64,000 nt of DNA from Cheiracanthium punctorium (lineage: Eukaryota > Arthropoda > Arachnida > Araneae > Cheiracanthiidae). Positions 45,750 through 57,350 of this stretch are shown here, piece after piece; position 1 is the first letter of the stretch, and each line of letters opens with the position of its first letter. Below the pieces are notes generated by a model. The model was not told the origin of the DNA and did no database searches. It was given only the letters and a program-made list of their open reading frames with translations. Where the stretch lies: assembly GCA_038373885.1 (NCBI GenBank), contig JAWZYV010012265.1:62001-126000 (forward strand). Reading direction: 5' to 3'. Position numbers and translations under genes: made by a program.

Positions 45750-46462
45750 CGAGAATTCTGAAGCTACATCGCTTGAAATGCCCTAATAACTGCATTATTT
45801 CTGCACGGATAGTTAAAATTTAATGCTGTATTCTAAGAAAACCTATACACTTGTTTTCAAAAATGCTATTCCCTTAAGCTCTCAGTAAATTGCGCCAAAA
45901 AGCCTAAGACTGTGCAAACCGCTAGAACTCACTCTCTAAAAATCGGCCTATCAGCCATTTTTTTTTTCGCCAAACTAAAAAAAATTACATATTAGTCTCG
46001 GATATCTTCGATCCTCATTGTTTTGCGTATAAAACATTTCATTCCTGCTCTCATTTCTTATGCGCACACGATATTATAATTAAAAAATAACCTAAAAAAA
46101 TCATTATTATTCTTTTATTTTTACTTTAAGAATTTAAACATTTTATTCGGCAAAATCGCCACACATGGCAACCAAGATGCTTATTTCACACACTTTTTTC
46201 ACTACAGGGGTTAATATTACGTAAAGCTTTCTGCGTGGAGAACATAAAAAATCTCTTAAATTCCGGGAACGGAAATTAAGAGAACCATTCAGGAAGAAAA
46301 CGTTTTTAAGTGGAGTTTCAAAGTTTTAAAGTGGACTATCATTTATTCTATATTATTTTACATATCTGTGTAAAATTTCAGGCTGACAGGTCCATTTTTG
46401 TGGAATTGTATACTACCCAAATCAACAAATTGACAAACAGAATTTCATTTTTATTTATAAGA
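45750..46462 (-). mobile_element. Helitron-like segment, duplication copy 1
   Basis: The minus-strand 5' end A|TCTTATAAATAAAAATG at 46462 has the Helitron-type TC start, followed by a CTGTTTGT run. From about 45770 to 46275 it matches 46881-47400 closely (GCGCCA.., CATTTCATTCCTGCTC, GGCAAAATCGCCACACATGG, GGAGAACATAAAAAATCTC). No hairpin/CTAG end was found. Confidence 0.5.
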
Positions 46463-46857
46463 TAACCTACGCTTGTTTTTAAAAATACCCTCTCATTAAA
46501 TTGCGCCAAGCGCTAGAATCATAGAAAATCTGACGCACTTTCAGATTTTTAAATACGCACTAAAGTGCTGTATATAAAAAGAGTTATAATCCATGGATCT
46601 TCCCTATTTTCGTTCCTTCTTTCGTTAAGTTGGAAAGTGTATCATTATTCATGATTGTGATTAAACAAAATTAAAATTGATATTTCTAACATCCTTTTTT
46701 CTGAATGTAATACATTAGATGCAGAAAAGCTGCTCAGAAAAATGCACAATTCCAACTGAATGAAAATTTCAAAAACTTATACGCTGGTGTATTCATAACC
46801 CAAAAAGCAGACGATTAAATTACGATAAATAGCGCCAAGCGTTAGAATCCTCCTCAA

Positions 46858-47546
46858 AATCGCGAGAATGCTGTAGATCGCTTGAAATCCCTTAATAACT
46901 GCATTATTTTCGCACGGATCATTAAAATTTAACGCTGTATTCTAATAAAACCTTTGCACTTGTTTTCAAAAATCCGTTTCCTTAAGCTCACAGTAAATTG
47001 CGCCAAGCCGGAAACTGTGCAAACCGCTAGGACTCACTTTCTCGGCATTTGAGCCATTTTATTTTTTCGCCAAACTAAAAAATTTTAACATATTAGCCTC
47101 GGAAATCTTCAATTCTTATTGTTTTGCGTATAAAACATTTCATTCCTGCTCCGATTTCCCATGCACACGATATTATAATTAAAGAAAATATAACCTTACG
47201 AATATAAACTAACAAAAAAAAATCATTATTATTCTTTTATTTTTACTTTGAGAATTTAAAACATCTTATTCGGCAAAATCGCCACACATGGCAACCACGA
47301 TCCTTATTTCACACTTTTTTCACTACAGGGGTTACAATTACGGAAAGCTTTTTGCGTGGAGAACATAAAAAATCTCTTAAATTCCGGGAACGGGTGGACT
47401 TTCAAAGTTTTAAAGTGGACTATGATTTATTCTATATTATTTTACATATCTGTGCAAAATTTCAGGCTGATAGGTCCATTTTTGTGGATTTGTATACAAC
47501 TCAAATCCACAAACAAACAAACAGAATTTCATTTTTATTTATAAGA
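46858..47546 (-). mobile_element. Helitron-like segment, duplication copy 2
   Basis: A direct repeat of 45750-46462, shifted by about 1.11 kb, ending in the same AATTTCATTTTTATTTATAAGA|T at 47546. The pair forms a tandem duplication with a spacer (46463-46857) that itself holds diverged AATTGCGCCAAGCG blocks. Confidence 0.55.
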
Positions 47547-47879
47547 TTATTATTTAGATTATATTTCTACTACTTTTTATTATAATTTACTTTCATATCA
47601 TTCCTATACAACCCCAATTTTGTAATTTGATTTTAGAAAAATGATGGGTAAGTATAAGAGATACAATGCAAGAGTGCAGATTACAAGGCCGTTAAAATAG
47701 GAAGCCATGACAAAGCAAATACTGGGGCGTCACGATCTTAGGAGCTTCAAAATCAACATGCTTAATTTTCCATTTTCTCTTAAATTAAAGGAAAAATTAA
47801 CTTTTCGAGCTAGAATTACTTTCCTTATTCAAGTTTTTTTTTCCTCTTTAATCGCCACATTCTTTTTAAGCCTTTATTA

Positions 47880-48345
47880 CTTTGCGAACATGTACTATGT
47901 AAGGAAAGTATTGTAATCATGAAAAAATTCGACTTCGAGATTTTGGTGTATTGACACGTTTTGAGGTCTTCTGAATTCATTTATGCTATTTTTACGAGAT
48001 GTATGTATACGTGTGTGTGTGTGTGTGTGTGTTTGTGTGTATGTGAGTGAACACGATAGCTCCTAAACGGGGCATTCGATTGAGCTCAAATTGGGTATAT
48101 ATGTTATAAACCACCGTCGCAAGACCGGTATTGATTTTGGTGTGTATAGGACTTATAGTTTTTCTACAGAGATACGACAAAGATTTCTTTTACATTATGG
48201 ACTATTGGGGGGGGGGGAATTCTGGAAAGTGCGCTAACGTTTAAACGGTGCATTCGTTTGAGCTCAAATTGGGTATACATATTATAAACCACCGTCGTAA
48301 GACCGGTATTGATTTTGATGAGTATAGGATTTTGATGTGTATTGG
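47880..48345 (-). repeat. Hairpin-ended tandem-unit repeat, reverse copy
   Basis: The reverse complement of 39245-40225 type units: TTGTAATCATGAAAAAATTC, TTTTACGAGATGTATG, ACACGATAGCTCCTAAACGG, AAGACCGGTATTGATTTTG twice. It contains a GT run at 48013-48030 and an 11-base G-run near 48207. Confidence 0.7.
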
Positions 48346-48493
48346 GGTATTTATTATTGATGTTTATGCATTCTGTCCATCGTTATGGGTGGGCGTAGTG
48401 TTGATACCTATACAGGGCTATCAAAATAACACTCATAGATTAGGCTTTAAGAACAGTACTTAAAACAATATTTTATTTGCTTGCTGGCTTTAA

Positions 48494-49956
48494 CCTGTTC
48501 ACTACCGTCGTGGCTAAGACGCAATGGCAGAAATTCCTCCCTCCTGTGTAAATCGTTGCTTCCCGGCATGGGTCTTTAAATGCACTGGTGTGGCCCAGCC
48601 ATGCGCTTGTGCAAGTCTGTGCGGGGCCTTCGCAATTAGTAACGGGCCAGCGCGTGTATTTTGATGAGCCATCCAAAGAGGCCTACGGATGCTCGAGTCT
48701 TCACGTATACATCAGACATTTCTTATGCTTCCCAGTGCTTTCAAACGTTATTTAATGTAGTTTTAAGCAGTAATTGTGTTACTAATTCAAGTACGAACTC
48801 ATGATTAATTTGTTTGCTATGATACATATTGACATTAAAAAATTGATGCATATAATTTGAAGGAAAAACAAAGTAGCGCTTACTCTCATGATTCACGATT
48901 GCTTATTTTAGTTTCACAAGTGGATATTTAATATACTTAAAAATAACTAAATACACAAATGAGAAAGACATTTTAATAATGAATATTTCATGAACGTAGT
49001 CGTATTTCCTACGTTATTTTAAACAATTCAAGATTAATCTTGATGATGTATTAAAGCGCATTTCAGTGTTTTCGGGATATCCTGTATATTGGAGAAAATT
49101 GATAAAATACGCCATATAGCGCGATCCCTGAATTAATTATTCTTTAATAAAGACATTTCATGTAGTATATATTATTCTTTTGTCGCTTTCTCAATCGAAC
49201 TTAGGAATTGAGCAAGCATAATGAACGCTTGTACAAAATATTAACTACATTTGAAGTTTCTGTATAAACGGGCAAAAATCAATAATTTATAATTTACTGT
49301 ATTTCTGCACTGTACCAGATGTAAGTCTTAATCACATAATCAAGGCATATATAACTGATAAATAACATTTTCAACTGGCAAAATTAAATTGTCTAAATAG
49401 TATCACAATGTCATGCTTATTTACAAGAATAAAAACTACTCAAGTAATACGATTTCTGATTAAAATAATTTATTTATAAATAACACATAAGTAATTATTC
49501 GCTAAACAGGATTTACATACATATTTTTAGAATTTCTAAATACATTATAAGCGTTCACTTACCTTTACATTCAGAGCAAAATGTTCGAATTTTAGGATAA
49601 ATTTTCATGAAAGAAAATGGCACAAGATTCACAAAACGATTACCTACATATAAAGTTCATTTGAACGACAAAAGTATAAAAAAATTTGTTTTAAAATTAT
49701 AAAATAATATAACATTTATAATACTTAGAATAATAAAATAGAATACTGTGACTGGGGAAAACAGGCCTCAATGATAAACTCATTTTTAACGATGGCAACT
49801 CATAAGCAGGCCCGTTGCTTAGCGATGGACCCAGTCTGTGGCTAGAGCAGAAACATTCTCGAATGTTTCTGAGAAGAAAGACTCCAGGAAGCAACGATGG
49901 CCACAGGAGGGAGGAATCTCTGCCGTCGCGTCTTTAGCAACGTCGGGAGCGAACAG
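48494..49956. mobile_element. piggyBac-like non-autonomous element, 1.46 kb
   Basis: TTAA at 48490-48493 and 49957-49960 brackets inverted ends: left CCTGTTCACTACCGTCG, GGCTAAGACGC and ATTCCTCCCTCCTGTG; right, inverted, CTGTTCGCTCCCGACG, GCTAAAGACGCG and ATTCCTCCCTCCTGTG. Inverted homology extends for about 75 bp. The interior (48700-49750) is AT-rich and contains no transposase frame. The GC-rich ends and AT-rich core differ sharply in composition. Confidence 0.8.
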
Positions 49957-49960
49957 TTAA

Positions 49961-50680
49961 CTGTTCGTCATGAAATTGCATTTCTGCCTGCATCTAGTTA
50001 AGAAAATCCAGTAGATTTATGTGGTATCATAATCTTAAAGTCATAATTACTTATCTAAGTCCCAAAAGACTCTTCGAAATTTTTTCATACATTAAATTTC
50101 GCCATCTATTCTATGTATCGTTTTTTTTTAAATATAATTTGTCATAACACGACACAGTTATGGTTTTTAAAATGAAAAGGTTGCGTTTCATGGCAATTTA
50201 TGTTTGAAAAAATGTTACACATAAGGTAGTGATATTAAAAATAGAATTTGTAAAATAGCTCAGAAATAGAATTCTTTTAACAGAAAATGAATAAAACTTC
50301 AATGTTCGTTTACGTTCACAAATTTTTCTTAAATGTTCGAAATTTTACAAAATATCTGCTTTTTAGACTAAATAAGTAGTAAAATTTTGGACTTGGAACT
50401 CACAAAATATTACAATTAAACGATTTGCCATCTAATTCTGAAATTTTCAAGAATCCTTCACAGATGAGTAATCAATATAACCGCAAATCTTTATTATTGG
50501 ACCAAAATACCATGGCATATTTGTGCATATTGAATGAATAGACCCAGAGAGCTGTAATCTTTCAGAACTGTTGGGGAAATAAATGTGTCGATTATTAAAG
50601 TTTCAAAATGTTAGGAAACCGGGAGATTTTTATTTAAAATCAGGAGACCAGGAGAAAATATCAAAATCCAGTAAGTTGGC
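49961..50680. other. AT-rich intron DNA, nothing recognised
   Basis: No terminal repeats or motif-bearing frames. Confidence 0.5.
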
Positions 50681-50685
50681 AGGTA

Positions 50686-50794
50686 CCCTAGTAGCACAAC
50701 TAGTTCAAAAAACGTTTAAATTACGTTGGAAACACGTATTTTGACGTTAAAAAACGTGTTTTAAGCGTTTTTTGGACTAATTGTGCTACTAGGG
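50686..50794. mobile_element. 109 bp TA-flanked MITE, nearly all palindrome
   Basis: CCCTAGTAGCACAACTAG and, inverted, CCCTAGTAGCACAATTAG begin arms of about 38 bp (both continue CAAAAAACG). TA lies at 50684-50685 and 50795-50796. One of the shortest elements here, and able to fold end to end. Confidence 0.88.
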
Positions 50795-50796
50795 TA

Positions 50797-52095
50797 TGCA
50801 ATACGCAAATAAGATAGTGTTGGAAAGTGTTTTATAATCAGTGCTCTCGATATGGGTTCCTTTCTTTTTTCCTAAGTTAATATAAAGACTCCATTCAGAT
50901 TCCCCCCAAATTCATTTCCTCCAACCCAAACTACGGCACTGATAGTTTTGTCGCATACGGATAGGCAAATATTTCTTCATTCCGGAGAGAGTATTTTATG
51001 ACTAAATTAAAAGTTATGAATATTTTATGAAAATTTAATTACTTGTAACAGAGTCATGGATGTAAACATCCCTCTCCAACAAAAATATGGATTTTTGTTA
51101 GCAAAATGATAATAATCGAGCCTTTTTGTGGGAAAATTCCGCCTTTTTCGTACTGCTCCCTGCAATTTATTAATTTAAAAACCAGATTGATCATTAATGC
51201 GTTAATAATGTCAATCCTATGAAAGTCGAACATTTGCGGCTCCCTCTGTACCACTTACAAAGGTACGATATTTCTATGTTATGGGCACGTTCTGTTCACC
51301 GGATATACATACTGGACATAAGAGTAGTCCAGTATAGGGAGGTGTCCAACTTGGAAGCTGAAACGGCAAACCTATTTTTTCAGTCAGCAATTGACCTCTC
51401 TTCACCCCCCCCCCCAAGATTCTCTTCTGGTATCGAGACACCGCGCGTTAAAGGGTTAACACACTTGCATATTGAACACGCGCGTTATTGAACACGCGCG
51501 TTAAAGGGTTAACACACTGCTTTTTAAAGTACGGAGGTAGGCTTATACAGTCCCTGGCCAAATTATTGTACGCACGACGCCCTTTAGTTTCTACGCAAGA
51601 TATTAAGACTAGTTCAAAAACATCATACGGTTTTACTACTTAAATAAAAATAAACTAATTATGTCAGGCACTTAAAAACTCTTAGGATGTCACTTAAGCT
51701 GTACTGTGTACTGTAATAAATAATAAACCCAGGCCTGGACTGGCCAGATCCGATAGTCGGCGATTGCTGAGAGTCCCCGACATAAGGGGCCCCGGAGAGA
51801 ACCCTAAAAATTGGATTTATTACTTTATATTTTTTAAGTAATAAACCGCTCATGATTAATCAGTATACTTGTTTTTTTTCTAACAGGAAACTAGTTTAGC
51901 ATTGTACCGCATAGCATGACCAAAATTTTGGGAAGTAACACAACATGTTCAGGAGTAAAAATAGCGAAGTTTCTTCGAGTTTTGAGAAAAAGATTTTTTA
52001 CTAGAATAGTTAATCAAAGTTGAGCAAGAAAATTCTCCCAGTATTTCTCTCTCGACTATTTAGACAGACATTTTTTAAAGATAGGGAATACTTGT
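50797..52095. other. Intron DNA; short tandem CGCGCGTTAAAGGGTTAAC
   Basis: The 19-mer CGCGCGTTAAAGGGTTAAC followed by ACAC occurs near 51442 and 51497, separated by AACACGCGCGTTATTG. TTAAAGGGTTAA is reminiscent of TTAA-flanked piggyBac ends. CAGGCCTGGACTGGCC at 51731 resembles a solitary hAT end. Nothing coding. Confidence 0.5.
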
Positions 52096-52109
52096 AACCA
52101 AAGTAACTT

Positions 52110-52329
52110 TTTTTTAACGGCAGGCACTTACTAATTAGATATTGTCCACTACAACTAGCCGAACAATATTGTAGCCATTTTATTATAGGGGCACCCAGTG
52201 GGCTGCCAGGGTTACCCCCTATGAAGGAACGAACAAGTTAACATCCATACCCAAGAACCCAAGCCGGGATTCGAACCCAGACCTAACACGTGATAGAACG
52301 GTTCTTAGCCACTATACCACCTGAGCGAC
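52110..52329 (-). mobile_element. tRNA-derived SINE, family C, with poly(A) and 14-bp TSD
   Basis: Minus strand: head GTCGCTCAGGTGGTATAGTG with GCTAAGAAC (A-box region), B-box GGTTCGAATCCC at about 52264-52275, body, and a short A-tail (T-run 52109-52117 on the plus strand). The 14-mer AACCAAAGTAACTT flanks it at 52096-52109 and 52330-52343. The head looks like tRNA but its acceptor ends do not pair, so this is a SINE and not a tRNA gene. Integrated by LINE machinery. Confidence 0.88.
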
Positions 52330-53425
52330 AACCAAAGTAACTTGGATTCATAATGAAGTCCATTCTTAGGAATGGTGGTTTTATAAATGTTTAATTTATA
52401 GAGGTTGCAATATGTTAGACTGTGCACACACTTACAGATACTGCATGCATTTGCCGCCATACAACATGCATTTTGTATGAGTGTCTGTCTATCTGACATT
52501 CGTCTTTGTAAAATTAAACAGCCAAATAAAAATCTCTAACTGTTCAATGAGAAATGTAATATTAAGTTTTACTGTTGTGTTTTTTTTTTTCTGCATGAGA
52601 GTTTCCATTATTATTGAGTATTTTATCACATGAACATTCGTTTGTGCTTGTTGAAACTTGGAGAAGCGATGGTAGACATCAAAGGGAACAAGCACTCCCT
52701 CAGAGGATAGTATCTAAAACTATATTTACTCTATCAGAGTAGAAAAATTACTTATGTAAACTTTTTCATCAATAAATATCATACTAACTTTTCAAAACCT
52801 GTTTTTGAAACTAGTAAATTTTTGAAATTATTTCTTTGGAAGTTTTTGTGTGCTTATTATATTTTACTTTTGTTTTTCCTGTTTCACATCACACCTTGCA
52901 ATCGCAACGACTGTTCCGACTGAACACAGTTTGCCTTGCCACACTACTCTTTCCGGGAAATTTTTGTTCTTCTTCATGACCACTGCCAGCACTACTCTGG
53001 GTCTTCAACCGTTTCGAAAAAAAAAATCACTCTACAACATATTTTTAATACTTTCCAACAAGGCTGAAACGTGTTTGATTTCTGTTTGCTATGCCGTGCT
53101 GTAACTGCTGTAAATTGCGCATATATGGTTAAGAAATTTATTTATGCTATTCCTACGCATTGTACTATGTAACCTAATGAAAATTTTGTATAGAGTATTT
53201 ATAGTTCTATAGGAACACCCAAAAGAATTCCAATACATTGCCTTCTACGATGAGTCATTGTTTAAAGCGCATTTTAGAGATATTCGTCTACTTCATATGC
53301 AAAAAAAATTGATACGTGTAATTAAGGATTACAATATTTTCCTTCGGAAACAGTGTCTGTAGCAATTATAGTTTTTCTGCAAGAGCACCGAAAGAATTTC
53401 AATACATCACGCTCTTTGGCAGTTT

Positions 53426-53665
53426 CTGGTTTGGTTTGTGTGGTTAATCCAACGCTACACTTGGGCAATCTGCCTGGGAGGGGAGTGCCTTGGTTGGAGG
53501 ACATTCTAAGGTGTTCTAACGCGTATTCACGTTACAGCTGGAGAAAGCCGACCCAAACCCCATACCGTTATATCGACAGCCGCGCGATGAGACCCGAACC
53601 CGGGGCCGTCACACTTCGGCCGTCCACCATTTTGAGTGACTTATCCACTTAGTTGTGGTGGAACC
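53426..53665 (-). mobile_element. tRNA-derived SINE, family B, with 12-bp TSD
   Basis: Minus strand: B-box GGTTCGGGTCTC (near 53596), then AACGTGAATACGCGTTAGAA and CCAAGTGTAGCG match the SINE at 35493. Flanks CTTTGGCAGTTT (53414-53425) and CTTTGGCAATTT (53666-53677) agree at 11 of 12. Confidence 0.85.
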
Positions 53666-53679
53666 CTTTGGCAATTTAA

Positions 53680-55235
53680 AGGCATTCAACTATTTCAAAC
53701 ACAACTCAATAGACGTTTGTAATAACTTATAAAAAGAAAATGGAAATCGCATTAAAAATTTTTTACTACGTCTCTGAAATTACATTAATAATGACGTAAA
53801 GCTTTTTTGGGGTTATATCTGAAATCTCGTCAAATTTTGCTCAAAAGACATTTCTGTGGGGAAATGTTAACCGTACCGCTTAAGTAGAGTAAGTACCGCT
53901 TAAGACATCACCTCGGTACCACAGGTTTTTATAACAATATCAAATTGATAACAATAAGCGATAGAAGAAATAACAATAAGCGAAGAAAAATTTAATGACA
54001 CAGCCTTCTATTATTTAGATAACTGAAACACACTCCGATGAACACTTGAGGAAGGTAACATTTATTGAAAAATTGCGGTAATTTTTTTCTATGTACTTTT
54101 TTAAAAGTTCATTAATAAACTGCTCGTCTGAAAGTCATCGGAAGGATGGTGTACGCCTTGTTTTAAAATTTTCGAGTATCGTCTGAATAGCTTTCCACCG
54201 TAAGCTTCTAATTCTAAGTCATGTTGTTTTGAATTTCTTAACAAAATCCTGTATCCTAGTATAATTTTCAGAAACTAGTCTGCGAAAAAATGCGATAGCA
54301 TTAACAGAAAAGTTGATCACACAAAGCATTTGATTTCGTATGGAGTGGAATACAAGGTGTCGGTCCCGGCTGATTTCGATAGCAATAAGCGATTTATAAG
54401 TATAACCGTGATCACATTAAGCGACGTCTACTGAACAACAGATGCATTTGCATGATTTATCTTTTTTGTTTAAGTTCAAAATAATTCATCCAGTTTCTGG
54501 TCCAATCAGTGCATACATTTTTCACGAAAGAAACACAGAAAAATTACAATTTTTGAATTGTTTTCATTTTATTGACCTTGACCTAGGGCGCTAATGAAGC
54601 GCCCTGTGTGTATAACGTAACAATACAAAAACAGTTACAGGAGGTAAATATAGTCAAAACATCATGCCTAAAATGTTGACTTGCATTGTAAACAATTCTT
54701 TTCATTCAAGTTCGTTTGCATCAAAGTTCATTTGTTGTATCAAAGCATAATTCATCACGCTATGAAAGTTTATTTTCAAAACCAGCGTATCCATGGATAT
54801 CGAAAAGACTGAATCTTGTTAATAAACATATTTCGATTATTAGTAAACTTTTAAATAAAAGATGAATTTCTGGCGAAAATAGTTGAATGGTCAACAGAAT
54901 GGTCAGTTGAATGGTCAACAGACAATCTCAGTGTACGTAACATTAATGTAAGTTCTTTTGGTAATTTTATTTTTAACAACCACAACGATATTTACTGAAA
55001 TGAAATGCTAATACAAGTAATATTCTTCACTTTAATTAATGCACAGGATACGAATTTTGGACTTTTTATTTAAAAAAAAATAAATGAATAAAATATTATG
55101 CAGAAATTAAGGGTAATTATTAAATATGTATATGAAAATCTAGATGATAATACATATTTTCGTTCGAAGAACACTAAAAAAAAAAAACTAAATAAAACAG
55201 TAAAACTAAATAAAACAGATTAAAAACAGTTCTAA
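53680..55235. other. AT-rich intron DNA, nothing recognised
   Basis: A local AATGGTCA(A)CAG repeat occurs near 54885-54925. No other structure. Confidence 0.5.
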
Positions 55236-55570
55236 CCCTCTGGCTGATCATCCCGCGATTTCCACGGGCAACTCAAATGTAGCAAAATTTGCTCATCCCG
55301 CGATTTTCTCGGGCAGGTGTTTTTCTTCCTGTATTGAACCGAGACTGTATACTCCGAGAGCATTTTTTTTTTTTATTATGTAATAACATCTGAAATTGGT
55401 TTTTCTGAAGCTTTGTTTCTCATGATAAAAGTCTCTCTCTATATTAAAAATCTTTTCTAGAAAGAAAAAATTCACATTTCAATTCCCAATGTATATAGAT
55501 TTGAAATATGAAAAAAAAAATTGCACAATTTTTTAAGCGATTTTGGTCCAAAAATTGAGCAGTCAGAGGG
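55236..55570. mobile_element. piggyBac-like MITE, 335 bp
   Basis: The ends CCCTCTGGCTGATC and, inverted, CCCTCTGACTGCTC bound the element. TTAA lies at the right (55571-55574) and CTAA, a one-base variant, at the left (55232-55235). A 20-odd base internal direct repeat with CTCATCCCGCGATTT sits near the left end (55248 and 55291). Confidence 0.65.
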
Positions 55571-55790
55571 TTAATCTGCAAATATAAATGATCATGAATG
55601 TGTTTTGTACGGATAGATAGATATTTTATTAAGCTTTCATCGATTTTGCCTGCAATAGATACCACTGCTTTCAGAGAGAGATTTCTGAATTCGAATTACT
55701 TTTTGATTTGCAGTCTTTATATTCTTACCTATAATCTGTGGGTGAAATAATTTCGTTTGTCTCCTCTCCTGTAAAATTTCGAAAATGTTA

Positions 55791-56195
55791 AAAGTCCCTT
55801 TTTAAAATAAACCAATTCATGCAAAATGGGAAGCGCATCGTTCTAATATAATGCGGAAACTTTTCCGTTTTTTTCCCAAGCATCGATGTGATGCCAAAAT
55901 TCTCGTTTAATACCAAGCGATGCGTCTTTCTTTATTTAACCGAAATATTATATGTACAACAAAATCATCAATCGTGTACAAGTCCCCTTTTAAAATCAAC
56001 CAATAGGTGCAAAAACGCATCTTTCCAATTTAATACGGAAACTTTGCCGTTTTATTGCAGCGTAGCTGTGAATGGCAGGAGCCTCGTTTTAATACCAAGT
56101 GATGCGTCTTTCTTTATTTAACCGAAATATTATTTATATAAAACAAAATCGTCAATCGTGTACAAGTCCCCTTTTAAAATCAACCGATTCACAAA
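55791..56195. repeat. Minisatellite of about 185 bp, a little over two units
   Basis: AAGTCCCCTTTTAAAATCAACC starts units near 55791, 55979 and 56164. The units share AATACCAAG(C/T)GATGCGTC, TTTATTTAACCGAAATATTA and CAATCGTGTAC. Confidence 0.9.
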
Positions 56196-56576
56196 TAAAT
56201 CAAACCTAAAAGAGAATATCGTCGTTGTCAAGCCAATGTCTGCTATGTGCACTTTTTAGAGATTTCGACATTTTAACTAATATGACTAGTTTACAAACCA
56301 AATGTTCGTTTAAAAAAGGTTGCTGTATGACTCATTAGTTGCTGTATGGATGAAGCATTATTCAATGAAAGAATCATATTGGTTTGACAACTACGATATA
56401 TTAAATTCATCAATTCTCCTTATTACCAAATCCGATACTAATCAAAGTCCGCTAACATTTATCCTCTCGGTCTCTCGTATAGAGTAATTGAATACAATCT
56501 GTCAAGTCACTAATTTTCGTATGCACATTCACCATTAGGAAATTTTAAACATTTTTTTATATATACATACCTCCTC

Positions 56577-57191
56577 ATGCCCTATCTAATCATCCTTACC
56601 AGCAAAAACTTTCTGCTCTTTACACTTGTGTGTTTCGTGCTGTCCTCTGACTCTTCATCTCTTAATAATGGAATTAATTACTTAAAATCCTTAGAAGTCT
56701 CTCGTGGTTTTAACCCCTCTATCATCGATAAAACTCTTTCTAAATTTAATAAGCCTAATACTTCTATAACTACTTTTAATTTTCACAATGAATTAATTGT
56801 ACTACCTTTCTTTTCACCTTTATGCTACAAAATTTCTAAACTTCTCAAACATTTCGGTTTCAAAGTCATTTTTAAACCTGTTAATAAACTTAAATTTTCT
56901 TCCCTTAAAGATCCTATTCCTACTGAGAACCGTTGGGGTTATATTCCTTGTGGATCTTGTGATTTGGGCTATATTGGTTAGATCAGAAGAGCTCTCAGAT
57001 TTAGGCTCAAAGATCATGAGAGGTATATTTCTAAGCACGAGCTTTCCAAATCTTCTATTGCCTCACATTGTTGGAATTCTAATAATCGTTTTCAGTTTTC
57101 TAAGGCTAAAACATTGTGCACTCCTCAGTCTTTGTCTCACCTTGATTTTTTGGAAGGTTTTTCCATTACCCACACTTGGAACATCTTGTGA
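56577..57191 (+). pseudogene. Penelope-like element, C-terminal part with GIY-YIG endonuclease, one internal stop
   Basis: The frame 56577-56981 encodes 134 residues: INYLKSLEVSRGFNPSIID (33-51), LPFFSPLCYKISKLLKHFGF (76-95) and FKPVNKL, the linker between the reverse transcriptase and endonuclease of Penelope-like elements. It reaches the GIY-YIG start GYIPCGSCDLGYIG (121-134). A TAG at 56979-56981 follows directly, where the family usually has a polar residue before the helix. The same frame then continues RRALRFRLKDHERYISKHEL and RFQFSKAKTLC, and ends at TGA 57189-57191. No reverse transcriptase domain is present upstream, so the copy is truncated as well as interrupted. Penelope elements retrotranspose using RT plus GIY-YIG; this copy cannot act alone. 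Confidence 0.85.
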
Positions 57192-57302
57192 ACGGTGGTT
57201 CTTCCGTTCCTTTTGTTCATTCTGCTTGGAAGCTGTGGTTGTAAGGTTCTATTCACTTTCTTCCTCTAATCCCCCACCTTTTTCTTATGCTGCTAGTTTT
57301 CT

Positions 57303-57350
<48 letters not shown>

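Noticed and set aside
52110..52329. A tRNA gene on the minus strand
   Set aside because: A- and B-box-like segments are present but the acceptor ends do not pair, there is a long body and A-tail, and 14-bp direct repeats flank it: a SINE.
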